The notes below the pieces were generated by a model. That model made no database searches, was not told where the DNA came from, and was given only the letters and a program-made list of their open reading frames with translations. The position numbers and the translations under genes were made by a program. From Anaerolineales bacterium (GTDB lineage: Bacteria; Chloroflexota; Anaerolineae; Anaerolineales; Villigracilaceae), in NCBI GenBank assembly GCA_016932715.1, contig JAFGCG010000023.1, positions 1 to 43,889 of the forward strand: 43,889 nucleotides of DNA, read 5' to 3'. Each line of letters starts with the position of its first letter. The first letter of the stretch is position 1. Positions 32,303 to 41,241 of this stretch are shown one piece after another.

Positions 32303-33319
32303 ATGAATATACCTATGACTCTTATAGATACCCTCAAGCGACCTCTGCGCGACCTGCGAATTTCCGTCACCGACCGCTGCAATTTTCGGTGCGTGTACTG
32401 TATGCCCAGGGAGGTCTTTGGGCCCGGTTATCAATTCCTTCACCGCGATCAAATCCTGACGTTCGAGGAGATCACGCGGCTGGCGTGGATCTTTGTCCGG
32501 CGCGGCGTTCGCAAGATCCGGCTGACCGGCGGGGAACCGCTCGTCCGCCGCGACCTGCCCCTGCTTGTTGGCATGCTCGCGCAGATTCCGGACCTCGATC
32601 TTACCCTGACGACGAACGGGTCGCTGCTGTCCAAACAGGCGCCTCTCTTGAAGGATGCCGGCCTGAAGCGCGTCACGGTGAGTCTGGACTCCCTGGATGA
32701 CGATACCTTTAAGTCTATGAACGATGTAGACTTCCCGGTCGCGCGCGTGCTGGAGGGGATGGACGCGGCTGCCAGCGCCGGACTGGGTCCCATCAAAGTG
32801 AACATGGTGGTCAAGCGCGGCTTGAACGACTCCAGCATCCTGCCGATGGCGCGCTTCTTCCGCGAGAAGGGCTATATCCTGCGCTTCATCGAATACATGG
32901 ATGTCGGTCATACCAACGGCTGGCGCATGGATGATGTGGTGCCGGCCGCAGACATCATCCGGAAGATCAGCGCGGAAATGCCGTTGGAGCCGGTGGATCC
33001 GAACTATCCCGGCGAAGTCGCCGCACGCTGGCGCTACCTGGATGGGAGCGGGGAGATCGGCGTGATCGCCTCGGTCACGCAGGCATTTTGCGGCACATGC
33101 ACCCGCGCCCGGCTCTCCGCGGAGGGCAAACTGTACACCTGTCTGTTTGCGGTCAAAGGCTATGATTTCCGTGAGCTGCTCCGCAGCCAGGCGACAGATG
33201 AGGACATCTCGGAGGTGATCGCACGCCTGTGGGGCAGGCGGGATGACCGCTATTCGGAAATTCGATCTGAAAATACAGCCTCCCTGCCCAAGGTGGAGAT
33301 GTCGCACATCGGCGGGTGA
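32303..33319 (+). CDS. moaA: GTP 3',8-cyclase (molybdenum cofactor biosynthesis)
   Basis: This 338-residue radical SAM enzyme catalyses the first step of molybdopterin synthesis together with MoaC. It has the N-terminal cluster C26-C30-C33 in [12 protein letters not shown], the SAM motif LTGGEPLVR, a C-terminal cluster in [21 protein letters not shown], and the terminal Gly-Gly tail essential for MoaA activity. All motifs are intact. The start is ATG 32303 or ATG 32315. No other molybdenum cofactor gene adjoins it, although the MOCOS-like PLP enzyme lies at 7337-8740. Confidence 0.97.
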   Translation: MNIPMTLIDTLKRPLRDLRISVTDRCNFRCVYCMPREVFGPGYQFLHRDQILTFEEITRLAWIFVRRGVRKIRLTGGEPLVRRDLPLLVGMLAQIPDLDLTLTTNGSLLSKQAPLLKDAGLKRVTVSLDSLDDDTFKSMNDVDFPVARVLEGMDAAASAGLGPIKVNMVVKRGLNDSSILPMARFFREKGYILRFIEYMDVGHTNGWRMDDVVPAADIIRKISAEMPLEPVDPNYPGEVAARWRYLDGSGEIGVIASVTQAFCGTCTRARLSAEGKLYTCLFAVKGYDFRELLRSQATDEDISEVIARLWGRRDDRYSEIRSENTASLPKVEMSHIGG

Positions 33320-33425
33320 GAGAAACCACACTGATAGATTGTGGGGCGATATTTCAAAAAGAATCCTCCATTTCAACAAAATAACGAATAAAATGGGAGG
33401 CTGCTGTCATTCTCGAGGAGGCAAT

Positions 33426-34409
33426 ATGCAATATCGTGAACTTGGACGGACCGGCTGGAAGGTTTCCACGATCAGCTTCGGCGCATGGGCAATCGGTGGA
33501 ACCTGGGGGAATGTTAAAGATGAAGAGTCGCTGGCGGCTTTGCAGCGCGCCCTCGACCTGGGCGTGAACTTCTTCGACACCGCGGATGTGTACGGCGACG
33601 GCCGCAGTGAACAACTGCTTGCCAGACTCCGCCGCGAGCGCCGCGAACCCTTTTACGTGGCGACCAAGGCTGGGCGCAGGCTCGATCCGCACCTCGCGGC
33701 GGGATACAACAAGAAGAACTTAACTGCCTTCGTGGAACGCAGTCTGAAAAACCTGGATGTCGAAGCCATCGATCTCCTGCAGTTACATTGCCCGCCGACG
33801 GAAGTCTATTACATGCCGGAAGTCTTCGATGTCTTGGATGGTTTGGTGAAAGATGGCAAGCTGCGCTACTATGGCGTGAGCGTGGAAAAAGTGGAAGAAG
33901 CGCTCAAGGCGATCGAATATCCCAACGTGCAAACGGTGCAGATCATCTTCAATATGTTCCGTCAGCGCCCCTTGGATTTGTTCTTCGATCAGGCGCAGCG
34001 CCGCAAGATTGGCATCCTGGCGCGTGTCCCACTTTCGTCGGGCATGCTGACCGGCAAGATGACACCCAGGACTTCCTTTCAGGAGGATGACCATCGTCAG
34101 GGCAATAGGCATGGCGAATGGTTCGACCGCGGCGAGACCTTTTCCGGTCTGGATTATGAAACCGGTTTGCAGGCGGTGGAGGAACTGCGGGCGCTCCTCC
34201 CGGCCGGTATGAGCATGGCACAGATGGCTTTGCGCTGGATCCTGATGGCGCCTGCCGTGACCTGTGCGATCCCCGGCGCGAAACGCCCGTCGCAGGTGGA
34301 GGAAAATGTCAACGCCGCAGACCTGCCCGCGCTTTCGGATGAGACCATGGGGCGGGTGCGCGCCATCTATGACCGGCTCGTTCGCCCGCAGGTGCATCAT
34401 TACTGGTAA
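33426..34409 (+). CDS. Aldo/keto reductase
   Basis: This 327-residue TIM-barrel oxidoreductase has the aldo/keto reductase tetrad: D51 and Y56 in FFDTADVYGDG, K81 in YVATKAGRR, and H121 in LLQLHCPP. The NADPH-binding C-terminal region (CAIPGAKRPSQVEENV) is present. It would reduce an aldehyde, ketone or sugar; the substrate is unknown. GAGGAGG precedes ATG 33426, which is preferred to a longer in-frame version that has no ribosome binding site. A weak inverted repeat (CCTCCATTT...AAATGGGAGG) lies just upstream. Confidence 0.93.
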   Translation: MQYRELGRTGWKVSTISFGAWAIGGTWGNVKDEESLAALQRALDLGVNFFDTADVYGDGRSEQLLARLRRERREPFYVATKAGRRLDPHLAAGYNKKNLTAFVERSLKNLDVEAIDLLQLHCPPTEVYYMPEVFDVLDGLVKDGKLRYYGVSVEKVEEALKAIEYPNVQTVQIIFNMFRQRPLDLFFDQAQRRKIGILARVPLSSGMLTGKMTPRTSFQEDDHRQGNRHGEWFDRGETFSGLDYETGLQAVEELRALLPAGMSMAQMALRWILMAPAVTCAIPGAKRPSQVEENVNAADLPALSDETMGRVRAIYDRLVRPQVHHYW

Positions 34410-34423
34410 TACCACTTTATTAA

Positions 34424-34555
34424 CTCACCTTACGCAGGAAGCAGGAAATTCGAACCGCGAAGGAACGAAGCTCGCGAAGACCCCTCTTCCTTCGCGAAGA
34501 AAAAGACGCCCTTTGCGTCTTCGCGGTGAAAAACAGGGGTAGTGCGTAACATCAG
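34424..34555. mobile_element. MITE-like element, copy B
   Basis: This 132-base element is the inverted counterpart of 2747-2880. Its ends read CTCACCTTACGCAG and, on the other strand, CTGATGTTACGCAC. Perfect 7-base direct repeats TTATTAA flank it at 34417-34423 and 34556-34562. It lies between the aldo/keto reductase and the LysE-type gene, just before another palindromic repeat. It has no open reading frame of note. Confidence 0.82.
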
Positions 34556-34564
34556 TTATTAAAC

Positions 34565-34634
34565 CAGCCACGGATTTCACGGATTGACACTGACCGGTTT
34601 AAAAACTCTGTGAAAATCAGTGTCATCCGTGGCA
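34565..34634. repeat. CCACGGATT palindromic repeat, copy 2
   Basis: CAGCCACGGATTTCACGGAT at the left and ATCAGTGTCATCCGTGGC at the right form an inverted repeat with inner arms ACACTGA/TCAGTGT. It is related to 9868-9935. An upstream reading frame of the LysE gene begins inside it and is rejected for that reason. Confidence 0.75.
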
Positions 34635-34655
34635 AAAGGTTTGAGAGGAAACCGA

Positions 34656-35288
34656 ATGATCGAACTCTCGCAACTGTATTTCTTCATGGGCGCCACACTG
34701 GCTCTGTTGTTGATGCCGGGTCCCGCAGTGTTATACATCACTGCCCGCAGCGCGAACCAGGGCCGGCTGGCCGGTCTCGTTTCCGTGCTGGCGATCGAGA
34801 CGGCAAACTTTACGCAGGCGGTCGCGGCGACCCTGGGGCTCTCGGCAATTTTGTTGTCATCCGCGCTGGCTTTCGATGTGGTGAAATATCTGGGTGCCGC
34901 GTACCTCATCTATCTGGGCGTTCGGAAGCTCCTCGTTTCTGAGGAGGAAACAGTGGATGAAGCGATCAGGAAGGAAAGCCTTTCGCGGATTTACTGGCAG
35001 GGACTGGTGGTCAACCTGCTCAACCCCAAAACCGCGGTGTTCTTCTTTGCCTTTTTGCCCCAGTTCGTGGATCCCGGTAAAGGGAATGTTACGGGACAAA
35101 CCCTGCTGCTGGGCGCGATCTTCGTTGGGATGGCGATCATCACCGATAGCCTGTATGCCCTGGCAGCCAGTTCCCTGGCGGAAAAGTTGAGATGCAGCCG
35201 GCATTTCCAAATGGGACAACGGTATTTCGCAGGGTTGATCTACGTTGGTTTGGGGATCACGACCGCGTTCACAGGGTCGAAGAAGTAG
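34656..35288 (+). CDS. LysE/RhtB family amino acid exporter
   Basis: This 210-residue protein has about six membrane segments and the LysE pattern: FFMGATLALLLMPGPAVLYITARSANQGRLAGL near the N terminus, ALAFDVVKYLGAAYLIYLGVRKLL, and WQGLVVNLLNPKTAVFFFAFLPQFVDP. By family it exports amino acids or derivatives such as lysine, homoserine or threonine; the substrate is unknown. GAGAGGAAA precedes ATG 34656; the longer frame reads through a palindromic repeat. Confidence 0.92.
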   Translation: MIELSQLYFFMGATLALLLMPGPAVLYITARSANQGRLAGLVSVLAIETANFTQAVAATLGLSAILLSSALAFDVVKYLGAAYLIYLGVRKLLVSEEETVDEAIRKESLSRIYWQGLVVNLLNPKTAVFFFAFLPQFVDPGKGNVTGQTLLLGAIFVGMAIITDSLYALAASSLAEKLRCSRHFQMGQRYFAGLIYVGLGITTAFTGSKK

Positions 35289-35345
35289 TTTCACCTGTCC
35301 TTTCCATCTGAGCCATTGATTGGCAAACTAATCCTGAAAGGCTAC

Positions 35346-36479
35346 ATGATGATGCAATATATAAAATCTCCAGTATCGATCCTCCTTGTTGTAGTTTCTT
35401 TCATGGTGCTGATCGTTTCGGCGTGTACCCAGAGGCAGGCCGAGCCCTTGCCAACCAGCGTTCCTGCAACGTCAGTCCCCGAAAGCGCAACCGAAACCAG
35501 TGGAGGAGTAGTAATGAAAGAACCGTTGATTACGCACATGTATACGGCCGATCCTTCGGCGCATGTCTTCGAAGGCAAGCTGTACATTTATCCCTCCCAT
35601 GACCTGGATGATCATCCCAATCGACCAGCGCCCGATAATTTTGGATCTCAGTATGACATGGTGGACTATCATGTCTTCTCTATGGAGAATATGCAAACTC
35701 CGCCGGTGGATCATGGCGAGGTCCTGCACATCAGGGATGTCCCCTGGGCGGAGAAGCAGATGTGGGCACCGGATGCCGCCTTCAGGAATGGCACGTATTA
35801 TTTGTATTTCCCAGCCATAGATCATGAGGGGATTTTTCGCGTCGGTGTCGCGACCAGCACATCGCCGGCCGGTCCGTTCAAGGCGGAACCGAACTACATC
35901 CAGGGCAGTTTCAGCATGGATCCCTGTGTTTTCGTCGATGATGACGGACAGGCTTATATGTACTTCGGCGGGTTGTGGGGCGGCCAGCTCGAAAAATGGC
36001 AGACTGGAACATTCGACCCGGATGGGCAGGTACCCGGCCCAGGCGAACCGATGCTGGGACCGCGGGTCGCGAAAATGTCAGAAGACATGCTGAGCTTCGA
36101 TGGACCCGTAGGAGAAGTCTCCATTCTTGACGAAGATGGCAAACCGGTCACTGCCGGTGATCAAGCCAGGCTCTTTTTCGAAGCCAGCTGGATGCACAAA
36201 TATAAGGGTATCTATTATCTTTCTTATTCCACAGGTTTTAGTCGTCATCTGGCGTATGCCACAGGCACGAGTCCGACGGGCCCCTTCACATTCCGGGGCT
36301 ATATCCTGTCCCCGGTGATGGGATGGACCACGCATCATTCCATTGTCGAGTTTCAGGGGAAGTGGTACCTTTTCTATCATGATGCCACCCTGTCAGGAGG
36401 CGTTGACTATATGCGCAATATAAAAGTCGCTGAATTGATTTACAACGCGGACGGCAGCATCCAGACGATTGAACCTTGA
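35346..36479 (+). CDS. Glycoside hydrolase family 43 lipoprotein
   Basis: This protein of about 377 residues has a lipoprotein signal ending IVSAC (C27) and a Pro/Thr/Ser linker, so it is anchored outside the membrane. The five-bladed propeller of GH43 follows, with the three expected acids: base D69 in TADPSAHVF, D143 in MWAPDAAF and acid E279 in FFEASWMHKY. By family it releases arabinose or xylose from plant polysaccharides; specificity cannot be settled. GAAAGG lies before the ATG triplet at 35346-35354, any of which could be the start. Confidence 0.92.
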   Translation: MMMQYIKSPVSILLVVVSFMVLIVSACTQRQAEPLPTSVPATSVPESATETSGGVVMKEPLITHMYTADPSAHVFEGKLYIYPSHDLDDHPNRPAPDNFGSQYDMVDYHVFSMENMQTPPVDHGEVLHIRDVPWAEKQMWAPDAAFRNGTYYLYFPAIDHEGIFRVGVATSTSPAGPFKAEPNYIQGSFSMDPCVFVDDDGQAYMYFGGLWGGQLEKWQTGTFDPDGQVPGPGEPMLGPRVAKMSEDMLSFDGPVGEVSILDEDGKPVTAGDQARLFFEASWMHKYKGIYYLSYSTGFSRHLAYATGTSPTGPFTFRGYILSPVMGWTTHHSIVEFQGKWYLFYHDATLSGGVDYMRNIKVAELIYNADGSIQTIEP

Positions 36480-36564
36480 TGAGCAGCTTGCCAGAGGCAG
36501 AAGTTGTATTCCTGTCGCAAGTACAGTCCATTGCTCTCTACCCGGCATTCTCAGGAGATCTCAC

Positions 36565-37335
36565 ATGCAGAATGAGCAATCGTCGTTTCAGCTCACGGGC
36601 CAGGTCGCGCTGGTCACCGCCTCGGCGAGGGGCATCGGCAAGGCTTGCGCGCTCGCCCTGGCGCAGGCGGGAGCAGACATCATTCTCGGGCTGCGGGATA
36701 AGGATTCCGCACAGGCGCTCGTCAGGCAGATTCGGAAGCTCGGTCGTGACGTCCTGCCCGTGCAGATGGACGTGACGCAGATGGAGCAGATCGCCGAGGC
36801 GGTCCAAGCGGGAGTGCGGCACTTCAGGCGGATCGACATCCTGGTGAACAACGCCGGGATCGGCGCGCCCAATCCCGCCGAACGCGTGCTCGAGAAGGAC
36901 TTCGACGAGACGCTCGCCGTCAACCTCAAGGGGACGTTCTTCACCGCGCAAACGGTTGGCAAGGTGATGATCAAACAGCGCCGGGGCCGGATCATCAACA
37001 TTAGTTCCCAGGCTGGTTTCGTGGCGCTGCCGACCGAATCGGTCTATTGCCTGACGAAAGCCGCCGTTTCGCATCTGACCAGGTGCCTGGCTCTCGAATG
37101 GGCGCCCTACAATATCACTGTCAATGCGGTCGCACCCACCTTCATCGAAACGCCCGGGACAAAAAAGTGGCTCGCTAACAGCGAGTTTCGCAAATCGGTG
37201 CAGAAGCGCATCCCGCTCGGAAGGATCGGGACTCCCAGGGAAGTGGCAGAACCGGTCGTATTTCTCGCCTCCCCGGCGGCTTCCCTGATCACCGGGGCAA
37301 CGCTCATGATCGATGGGGGCTGGACGATCCAGTAG
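36565..37335 (+). CDS. SDR family oxidoreductase
   Basis: This 256-residue classical short-chain dehydrogenase has the cofactor loop TASARGIG (18-25), NNAGIG (95-100), the active-site serine S147/S148 in INISSQAG, and Y161 with K165 in YCLTK, plus N120. The C-terminal GATLMIDGGWTIQ is typical. It resembles gluconate or glucose dehydrogenases, but the substrate is unknown. AGGAG lies nine bases before ATG 36565. It follows the GH43 gene by 85 bases, so sugar metabolism is a reasonable inference. Confidence 0.93.
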   Translation: MQNEQSSFQLTGQVALVTASARGIGKACALALAQAGADIILGLRDKDSAQALVRQIRKLGRDVLPVQMDVTQMEQIAEAVQAGVRHFRRIDILVNNAGIGAPNPAERVLEKDFDETLAVNLKGTFFTAQTVGKVMIKQRRGRIINISSQAGFVALPTESVYCLTKAAVSHLTRCLALEWAPYNITVNAVAPTFIETPGTKKWLANSEFRKSVQKRIPLGRIGTPREVAEPVVFLASPAASLITGATLMIDGGWTIQ

Positions 37336-37342
37336 CCGCAGG

Positions 37343-38020
37343 ATGAATTTGAATCAATCCCCGACCCGCTGGAGAAGATGTAGCCTTGGCGCTCTTCTTC
37401 CTGGTCTGCTGATGGGTTTGTTCGGGCTCTATTTCATTTCTGGCGGGCACCCAAAAGAATATTTAATTTGGCGATGGATGGTGACATTCAAGCGCCCCGT
37501 GGCTGCCGTCACAGATTACCGCATCCTGATCTCAAAATCAGAACATCAGCTCACGGTCTTTCACGGTCATGAAATCGTCAAAATATTTCGGATCGCCATT
37601 AGCAGGCATGGCGCCGACCCGCGCCAAGTCTGGGCGGATGAGTTAACCCCGGAAGGTTCTTATCGAATCGCAAGTATGCAATACGAATCCGTATTTGGTC
37701 CGCGCCAGATGCTGCTCGAGACGACAAAACAATCGTTGGACGATTACTACGTCCAATATGGAGATGCAGGCAAACAGCGCATTGCAGCCTGGGAACTTCA
37801 ACACGGGTCTTTGGATACGATCTGGGAGGTGTATGACTTCAATGAAAGCAATCCTGAGTTCCCCATTTGGAACGACATATTGATCCATGGAGGGGGAACT
37901 GCCAGCGACTGGACCTGGGGCTGCATCGCCCTCGACGATCGGGATGTCATCGAATTGTTTGAAATATTGCAGCAGTCAACAGCAGGCGGGCTGGGAGTCG
38001 AGGTCGAGATTCGACACTGA
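37343..38020 (+). CDS. L,D-transpeptidase (YkuD-fold)-like protein
   Basis: This 225-residue protein has an N-terminal membrane anchor (about 15-34, LGALLPGLLMGLFGLYFISGG) and a YkuD-like domain: DYRILISKSEHQLTVFHGHEIVKIFRIAISRHG, TPEGSYRIAS, and the active-site stretch ILIHGGGTASDWTWGCIALDD with H182 and C194. The spacing and TWGC rather than SHGC show a divergent active site. By family it forms 3-3 cross-links or attaches proteins in peptidoglycan. It starts seven bases after the SDR stop; the ribosome binding site is weak. Confidence 0.85.
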   Translation: MNLNQSPTRWRRCSLGALLPGLLMGLFGLYFISGGHPKEYLIWRWMVTFKRPVAAVTDYRILISKSEHQLTVFHGHEIVKIFRIAISRHGADPRQVWADELTPEGSYRIASMQYESVFGPRQMLLETTKQSLDDYYVQYGDAGKQRIAAWELQHGSLDTIWEVYDFNESNPEFPIWNDILIHGGGTASDWTWGCIALDDRDVIELFEILQQSTAGGLGVEVEIRH

Positions 38021-38089
38021 CATGGATTTGCGGTTACAGGTGCTCACGTTTGACCGCCTGCATGGGACATTTTCTCTCCCTATCTCTAG

Positions 38090-38102
38090 TATAATCCGCC
38101 GC
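38090..38102 (+). promoter_or_regulatory. Possible -10 box of a leaderless yqeY transcript
   Basis: A perfect TATAAT (38090-38095) ends seven bases before the ATG at 38103. Transcription would begin on the start codon. No clear -35 lies at the right distance, and no ribosome binding site is seen. Confidence 0.4.
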
Positions 38103-38570
38103 ATGACAATCAAATCTCAACTGAACGAATCCATGAAAGACGCCATGCGCAGCAAGGATGAGGTCCGCCTGCGGACCGTGCGCATGGCGCTGGCTGCGGT
38201 CAAACAGGCGGAAGTGGATCAGCGAAGCAATCCTGCGGATAAGCGCATTGAACTCGATGATACGGCTGTGATGAACCTGCTCCAGAAGGAGGTCAAGAAC
38301 CGCCGCGAGGCAATCGAAGAGGCGAAGAAAGCGAACCGCCCTGATCTGGTGGCAGCCAACGAGGCTGAAATCAATGTCCTGCAAGCCTTCCTGCCGAAAG
38401 CCATGCCCGCCGAGGAGCTGCGTGCTCTGGTGCAGGCTGCCATCGCGGAAACCGGCGCCGCCTCTCCGTCTGACATGGGCAAGGTGATGAAGACCGTCAT
38501 GCCAAAGGTGGCGGGCCGCGCGCCCAACGACATGGTCAGTGCCGCGGTGCGGGAACTCCTGCAGAAGTAG
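38103..38570 (+). CDS. yqeY: GatB/YqeY domain protein
   Basis: This 155-residue helical protein matches YqeY, which resembles the tail domain of the GatB amidotransferase subunit: KSQLNESMKDAMRSKDEVRLRTVRMALAAVKQAEVD, then VMNLLQKEVKNRREAIEEA and EINVLQAFLPKAMPAEEL. It may bind tRNA, but its role is not established. Its place before pgpH-ybeY-dgkA is a common order in Gram-positive-type genomes. ATG 38103 is used; a longer frame overlaps the preceding transpeptidase. Confidence 0.93.
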   Translation: MTIKSQLNESMKDAMRSKDEVRLRTVRMALAAVKQAEVDQRSNPADKRIELDDTAVMNLLQKEVKNRREAIEEAKKANRPDLVAANEAEINVLQAFLPKAMPAEELRALVQAAIAETGAASPSDMGKVMKTVMPKVAGRAPNDMVSAAVRELLQK

Positions 38571-38589
38571 TTCATGACGTTCAATTTTC

Positions 38590-38671
38590 CAATCACGGAG
38601 ACACAGAGACACGGAGATTCTTTAAAAGATTCTCTCTGTGGCTCCCCCGACACCTGCACCCGGGGCAGGTG
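38590..38671. repeat. Palindromic repeats upstream of pgpH
   Basis: CACGGAGACACAGAGACACGG with a partner TCTCTCTGTGG forms one imperfect stem. CACCTGC (38651-38657) and GCAGGTG (38665-38671) form a second, perfect one. They fill the gap between yqeY and pgpH. Confidence 0.55.
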
Positions 38672-38695
38672 TGTGGCTGCGCTGCTGTGACTAAG

Positions 38696-40798
38696 ATGGG
38701 GACACGTCAGGTTCCGGCGCGCGTCCGCCTGTTTCAAGTCATTCTCCTCATCGTTGTGAGCGTCATATCCTATGGAGCTCTGGTGCTGCCGGAGTTACTG
38801 CTGCCAACCGTCGTGCCGCTCCGGCCCGGGGATGTTTCCCCAAGCGATTTCCAGGCGCCGCAATCCCTCGAATATATCAGCGAGGTGCGCACAGAAGAGG
38901 CGCGCCGCGCAGCCGAGAACGCGGTGGCGCCGGTCTACGCTCAACCCAACCCGTCCATTGCGCGCGGCCAGATCGAGCGACTGCGCGCCGCATTGCAGTA
39001 CATCAGCCTCGTCCGTGAGGACGAGAATTCCACGCCCGAACAAAAAGCGGCCGATATCGCCGCACTGAGCGACGTCAAACTGAAGCCGGCAACGATCGAG
39101 AGCCTGCTGGCATTGTCCGCCACACGCTGGGAGGCGATCCAGCAGGAAGCGTTGAGCGTGCTGGAGCAGGTGATGCGCCCCAGCATCCGCGACCAGGGGT
39201 TGGAAGCCGCGCGCCGGACGGTCCCTTCGCTCGTCAGCCTGGCATTGAACGAAGAGCAAGCCGCGATCGTGGCAGAACTGGTGACGGCATTTGTCGTCCC
39301 GAACAGCGTGTATAGCGAAGAGTTAACGGAAGCCGCCAAACAGTCCGCGCGCGAAACGGTGCAGCCGGTCATCCAGGAATACAAATCAGGCGAGATGATC
39401 CTCCTACGTGGACAGGTCATTACTCCCGCAGAGTTCGAAGCCCTGCGCCAGTTTGGGTTGATCGAAGAAGACTATCCCTGGCAGGACTATGTGGGTGCGG
39501 GCGCGCTGATGGTGATGGCGGCGGCGTTTGTGCATCTCTATTTTTCACGACGGCGTCTGCCATTCCTGTTCGAGCCGCGCAGCCTCATCCTGATTGCGCT
39601 GCTCTTCATTCTTTTTATCGTGAGCGCGCGTCTCGTCATACCGAACCGCACGATTTTGCCGTATGCCTTTCCGCTGGCTGCGCTCGGATTGCTGGTCGCC
39701 ACCCTGTTTGGCGTGGAGGCCGGGATCGTTTTCTCCATCGTCCTCTCGATCCTGGCACCCTATAATCTGCCGAACGCCCTCGATCTGACGCCGTACTACC
39801 TTTTGTCGTCGTTGACCGGTGTCCTCGTGCTGGGGAACGCGCGGCGGGTGTGGACGTTCTTCCGCGCCGGAATGGCCACCGCGGCCGCCGGGATCGCGAT
39901 GCTGATCGCATTCCGCTTTCCGTTCGTGCAGATGGACCTGGTAGCGCTGCTCCAATTAACCGGCGCAGCCATCTTCAGCGGGCTGGCGGCTTCGAGCATC
40001 GCGCTGCTGCTGCAATATTTCCTGGCACAGGCGCTGGGTCTGACCACCGCGTTGCAGCTGATCGAGATCTCCCGCCCCGACTTCCCGCTGCTGCAGTTCT
40101 TTTTGCGCAACGCCCCCGGAACGTATCAGCATAGTCTGCAGGTGGCGAACCTTGCCGAGCAGGGAGCGGAAGCGATCGGCGCGGACGCACTGCTGACGCG
40201 CGTCGGGGCGCTCTTCCACGATATAGGCAAGGCGCTGAACCCGATATTCTTCGTGGAGAACCAGCCGCAGGATCAGTTGAACACACACGAAGACCTGGCT
40301 CCGGACGAATCGTCGTCCGCGATCGTCTCGCATGTCAACGATGGGATTGCACTGGCACGCAAGTACCGCCTGCCGCGCCGGATCGATGATTTTATCCTCG
40401 AGCATCACGGCACGCTGGTCACACGCTACCAATATAATCAGGCTTTGGAAGCCGCAGGTGGAGATGCCTCCAAAGTGGATATGGAGAAGTTTCGTTACCC
40501 GGGACCCAGTCCCCGCTCGCGCGAAACAGCCTTGCTCATGCTTGCCGATGGGTGCGAGGCGCGCGCCCGCGCCGAACGCCCCGAAGATGAAGAAGCGATC
40601 CGGAACATCGTTCGCTCCACGATCGAGATCGCCCAGAAACAGGGTCAACTGGATGATACCCAGCTGACGCTGCGGGATCTCAGCGTCATCACGGACGTGT
40701 TTGTCAATATCCTGCGCGGCAGTTACCACCCGCGCATTTCCTATCCCAAGGAATCGCCTGCTACGCAGGACGTCGGCACTGTGCCGAATAAAAAATGA
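38696..40798 (+). CDS. pgpH: PgpH-type 7TM-HD cyclic-di-AMP phosphodiesterase
   Basis: This protein of about 700 residues has an N-terminal membrane helix, a large extracytoplasmic 7TMR-HDED region (about 30-260), seven membrane segments (about 270-450) and a cytoplasmic HD phosphohydrolase domain. The latter shows GTYQHSLQVANLAEQGAEAIG, GALFHDIGK with H508-D509, and EHHGTLVTRYQYNQAL. By family it hydrolyses c-di-AMP to pApA, controlling potassium and osmotic balance. The start is ATG 38696; an earlier in-frame ATG at 38669 reads the repeat. It ends by ATGA overlap with ybeY. Confidence 0.93.
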   Translation: MGTRQVPARVRLFQVILLIVVSVISYGALVLPELLLPTVVPLRPGDVSPSDFQAPQSLEYISEVRTEEARRAAENAVAPVYAQPNPSIARGQIERLRAALQYISLVREDENSTPEQKAADIAALSDVKLKPATIESLLALSATRWEAIQQEALSVLEQVMRPSIRDQGLEAARRTVPSLVSLALNEEQAAIVAELVTAFVVPNSVYSEELTEAAKQSARETVQPVIQEYKSGEMILLRGQVITPAEFEALRQFGLIEEDYPWQDYVGAGALMVMAAAFVHLYFSRRRLPFLFEPRSLILIALLFILFIVSARLVIPNRTILPYAFPLAALGLLVATLFGVEAGIVFSIVLSILAPYNLPNALDLTPYYLLSSLTGVLVLGNARRVWTFFRAGMATAAAGIAMLIAFRFPFVQMDLVALLQLTGAAIFSGLAASSIALLLQYFLAQALGLTTALQLIEISRPDFPLLQFFLRNAPGTYQHSLQVANLAEQGAEAIGADALLTRVGALFHDIGKALNPIFFVENQPQDQLNTHEDLAPDESSSAIVSHVNDGIALARKYRLPRRIDDFILEHHGTLVTRYQYNQALEAAGGDASKVDMEKFRYPGPSPRSRETALLMLADGCEARARAERPEDEEAIRNIVRSTIEIAQKQGQLDDTQLTLRDLSVITDVFVNILRGSYHPRISYPKESPATQDVGTVPNKK

Positions 40799-41241
40799 TC
40801 CACGTCGAAACCGAAAGCCCCTTTCCACAAAATTTGCTTGAAGAGGCGGCGCGTGCTGTGCTCGAACACGAGTCTGAACCGTTGGATGCTGAGCTATCCA
40901 TCATTTTGGCGGATGACGCGCGCCTGCATGAGTTGAATTTGAATTATCTGGGAGTTGACTCTCCGACCGATGTACTTTCCTTCCCCGCCTCGGAAACCGA
41001 CCCGGAGACGGGCGCGCGTTATATCGGCGATATCCTCATCTCGGTCCCGCGCGCCCGGGCCCAGGCGGAAGCCGCGGGCCATGCGGTCGAAGCGGAGGTG
41101 CAGCTCCTGGTCGTTCACGGCGTCCTGCATCTGCTCGGTTACGATCACGCCCGGGCGCAGGAAAAAGCCCGCATGTGGAAAGCACAAGCCGTGATCCTGG
41201 AACGGCTCGGACTGAGCCACCTCCAAATTCGAGAAGAATAA
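40795..41241 (+). CDS. ybeY: Endoribonuclease YbeY
   Basis: This 148-residue metal-dependent RNase matures rRNA (notably the 16S 3' end) and works in ribosome quality control. It has the zinc motif HGVLHLLGYDH (HxxxHxxxxxH) near 115-125 and NLNYLGVDSPTDVLSFP, both typical. Its start overlaps the pgpH stop as ATGA and its stop TAA shares one base with the dgkA ATG, so all three genes are translationally coupled. Confidence 0.95.
   Translation: MIHVETESPFPQNLLEEAARAVLEHESEPLDAELSIILADDARLHELNLNYLGVDSPTDVLSFPASETDPETGARYIGDILISVPRARAQAEAAGHAVEAEVQLLVVHGVLHLLGYDHARAQEKARMWKAQAVILERLGLSHLQIREE

Noticed and set aside
32252-33379. 375-residue minus-strand frame opposite moaA
   Set aside because: Shadow of moaA, which has intact radical SAM clusters and the Gly-Gly tail on the plus strand.
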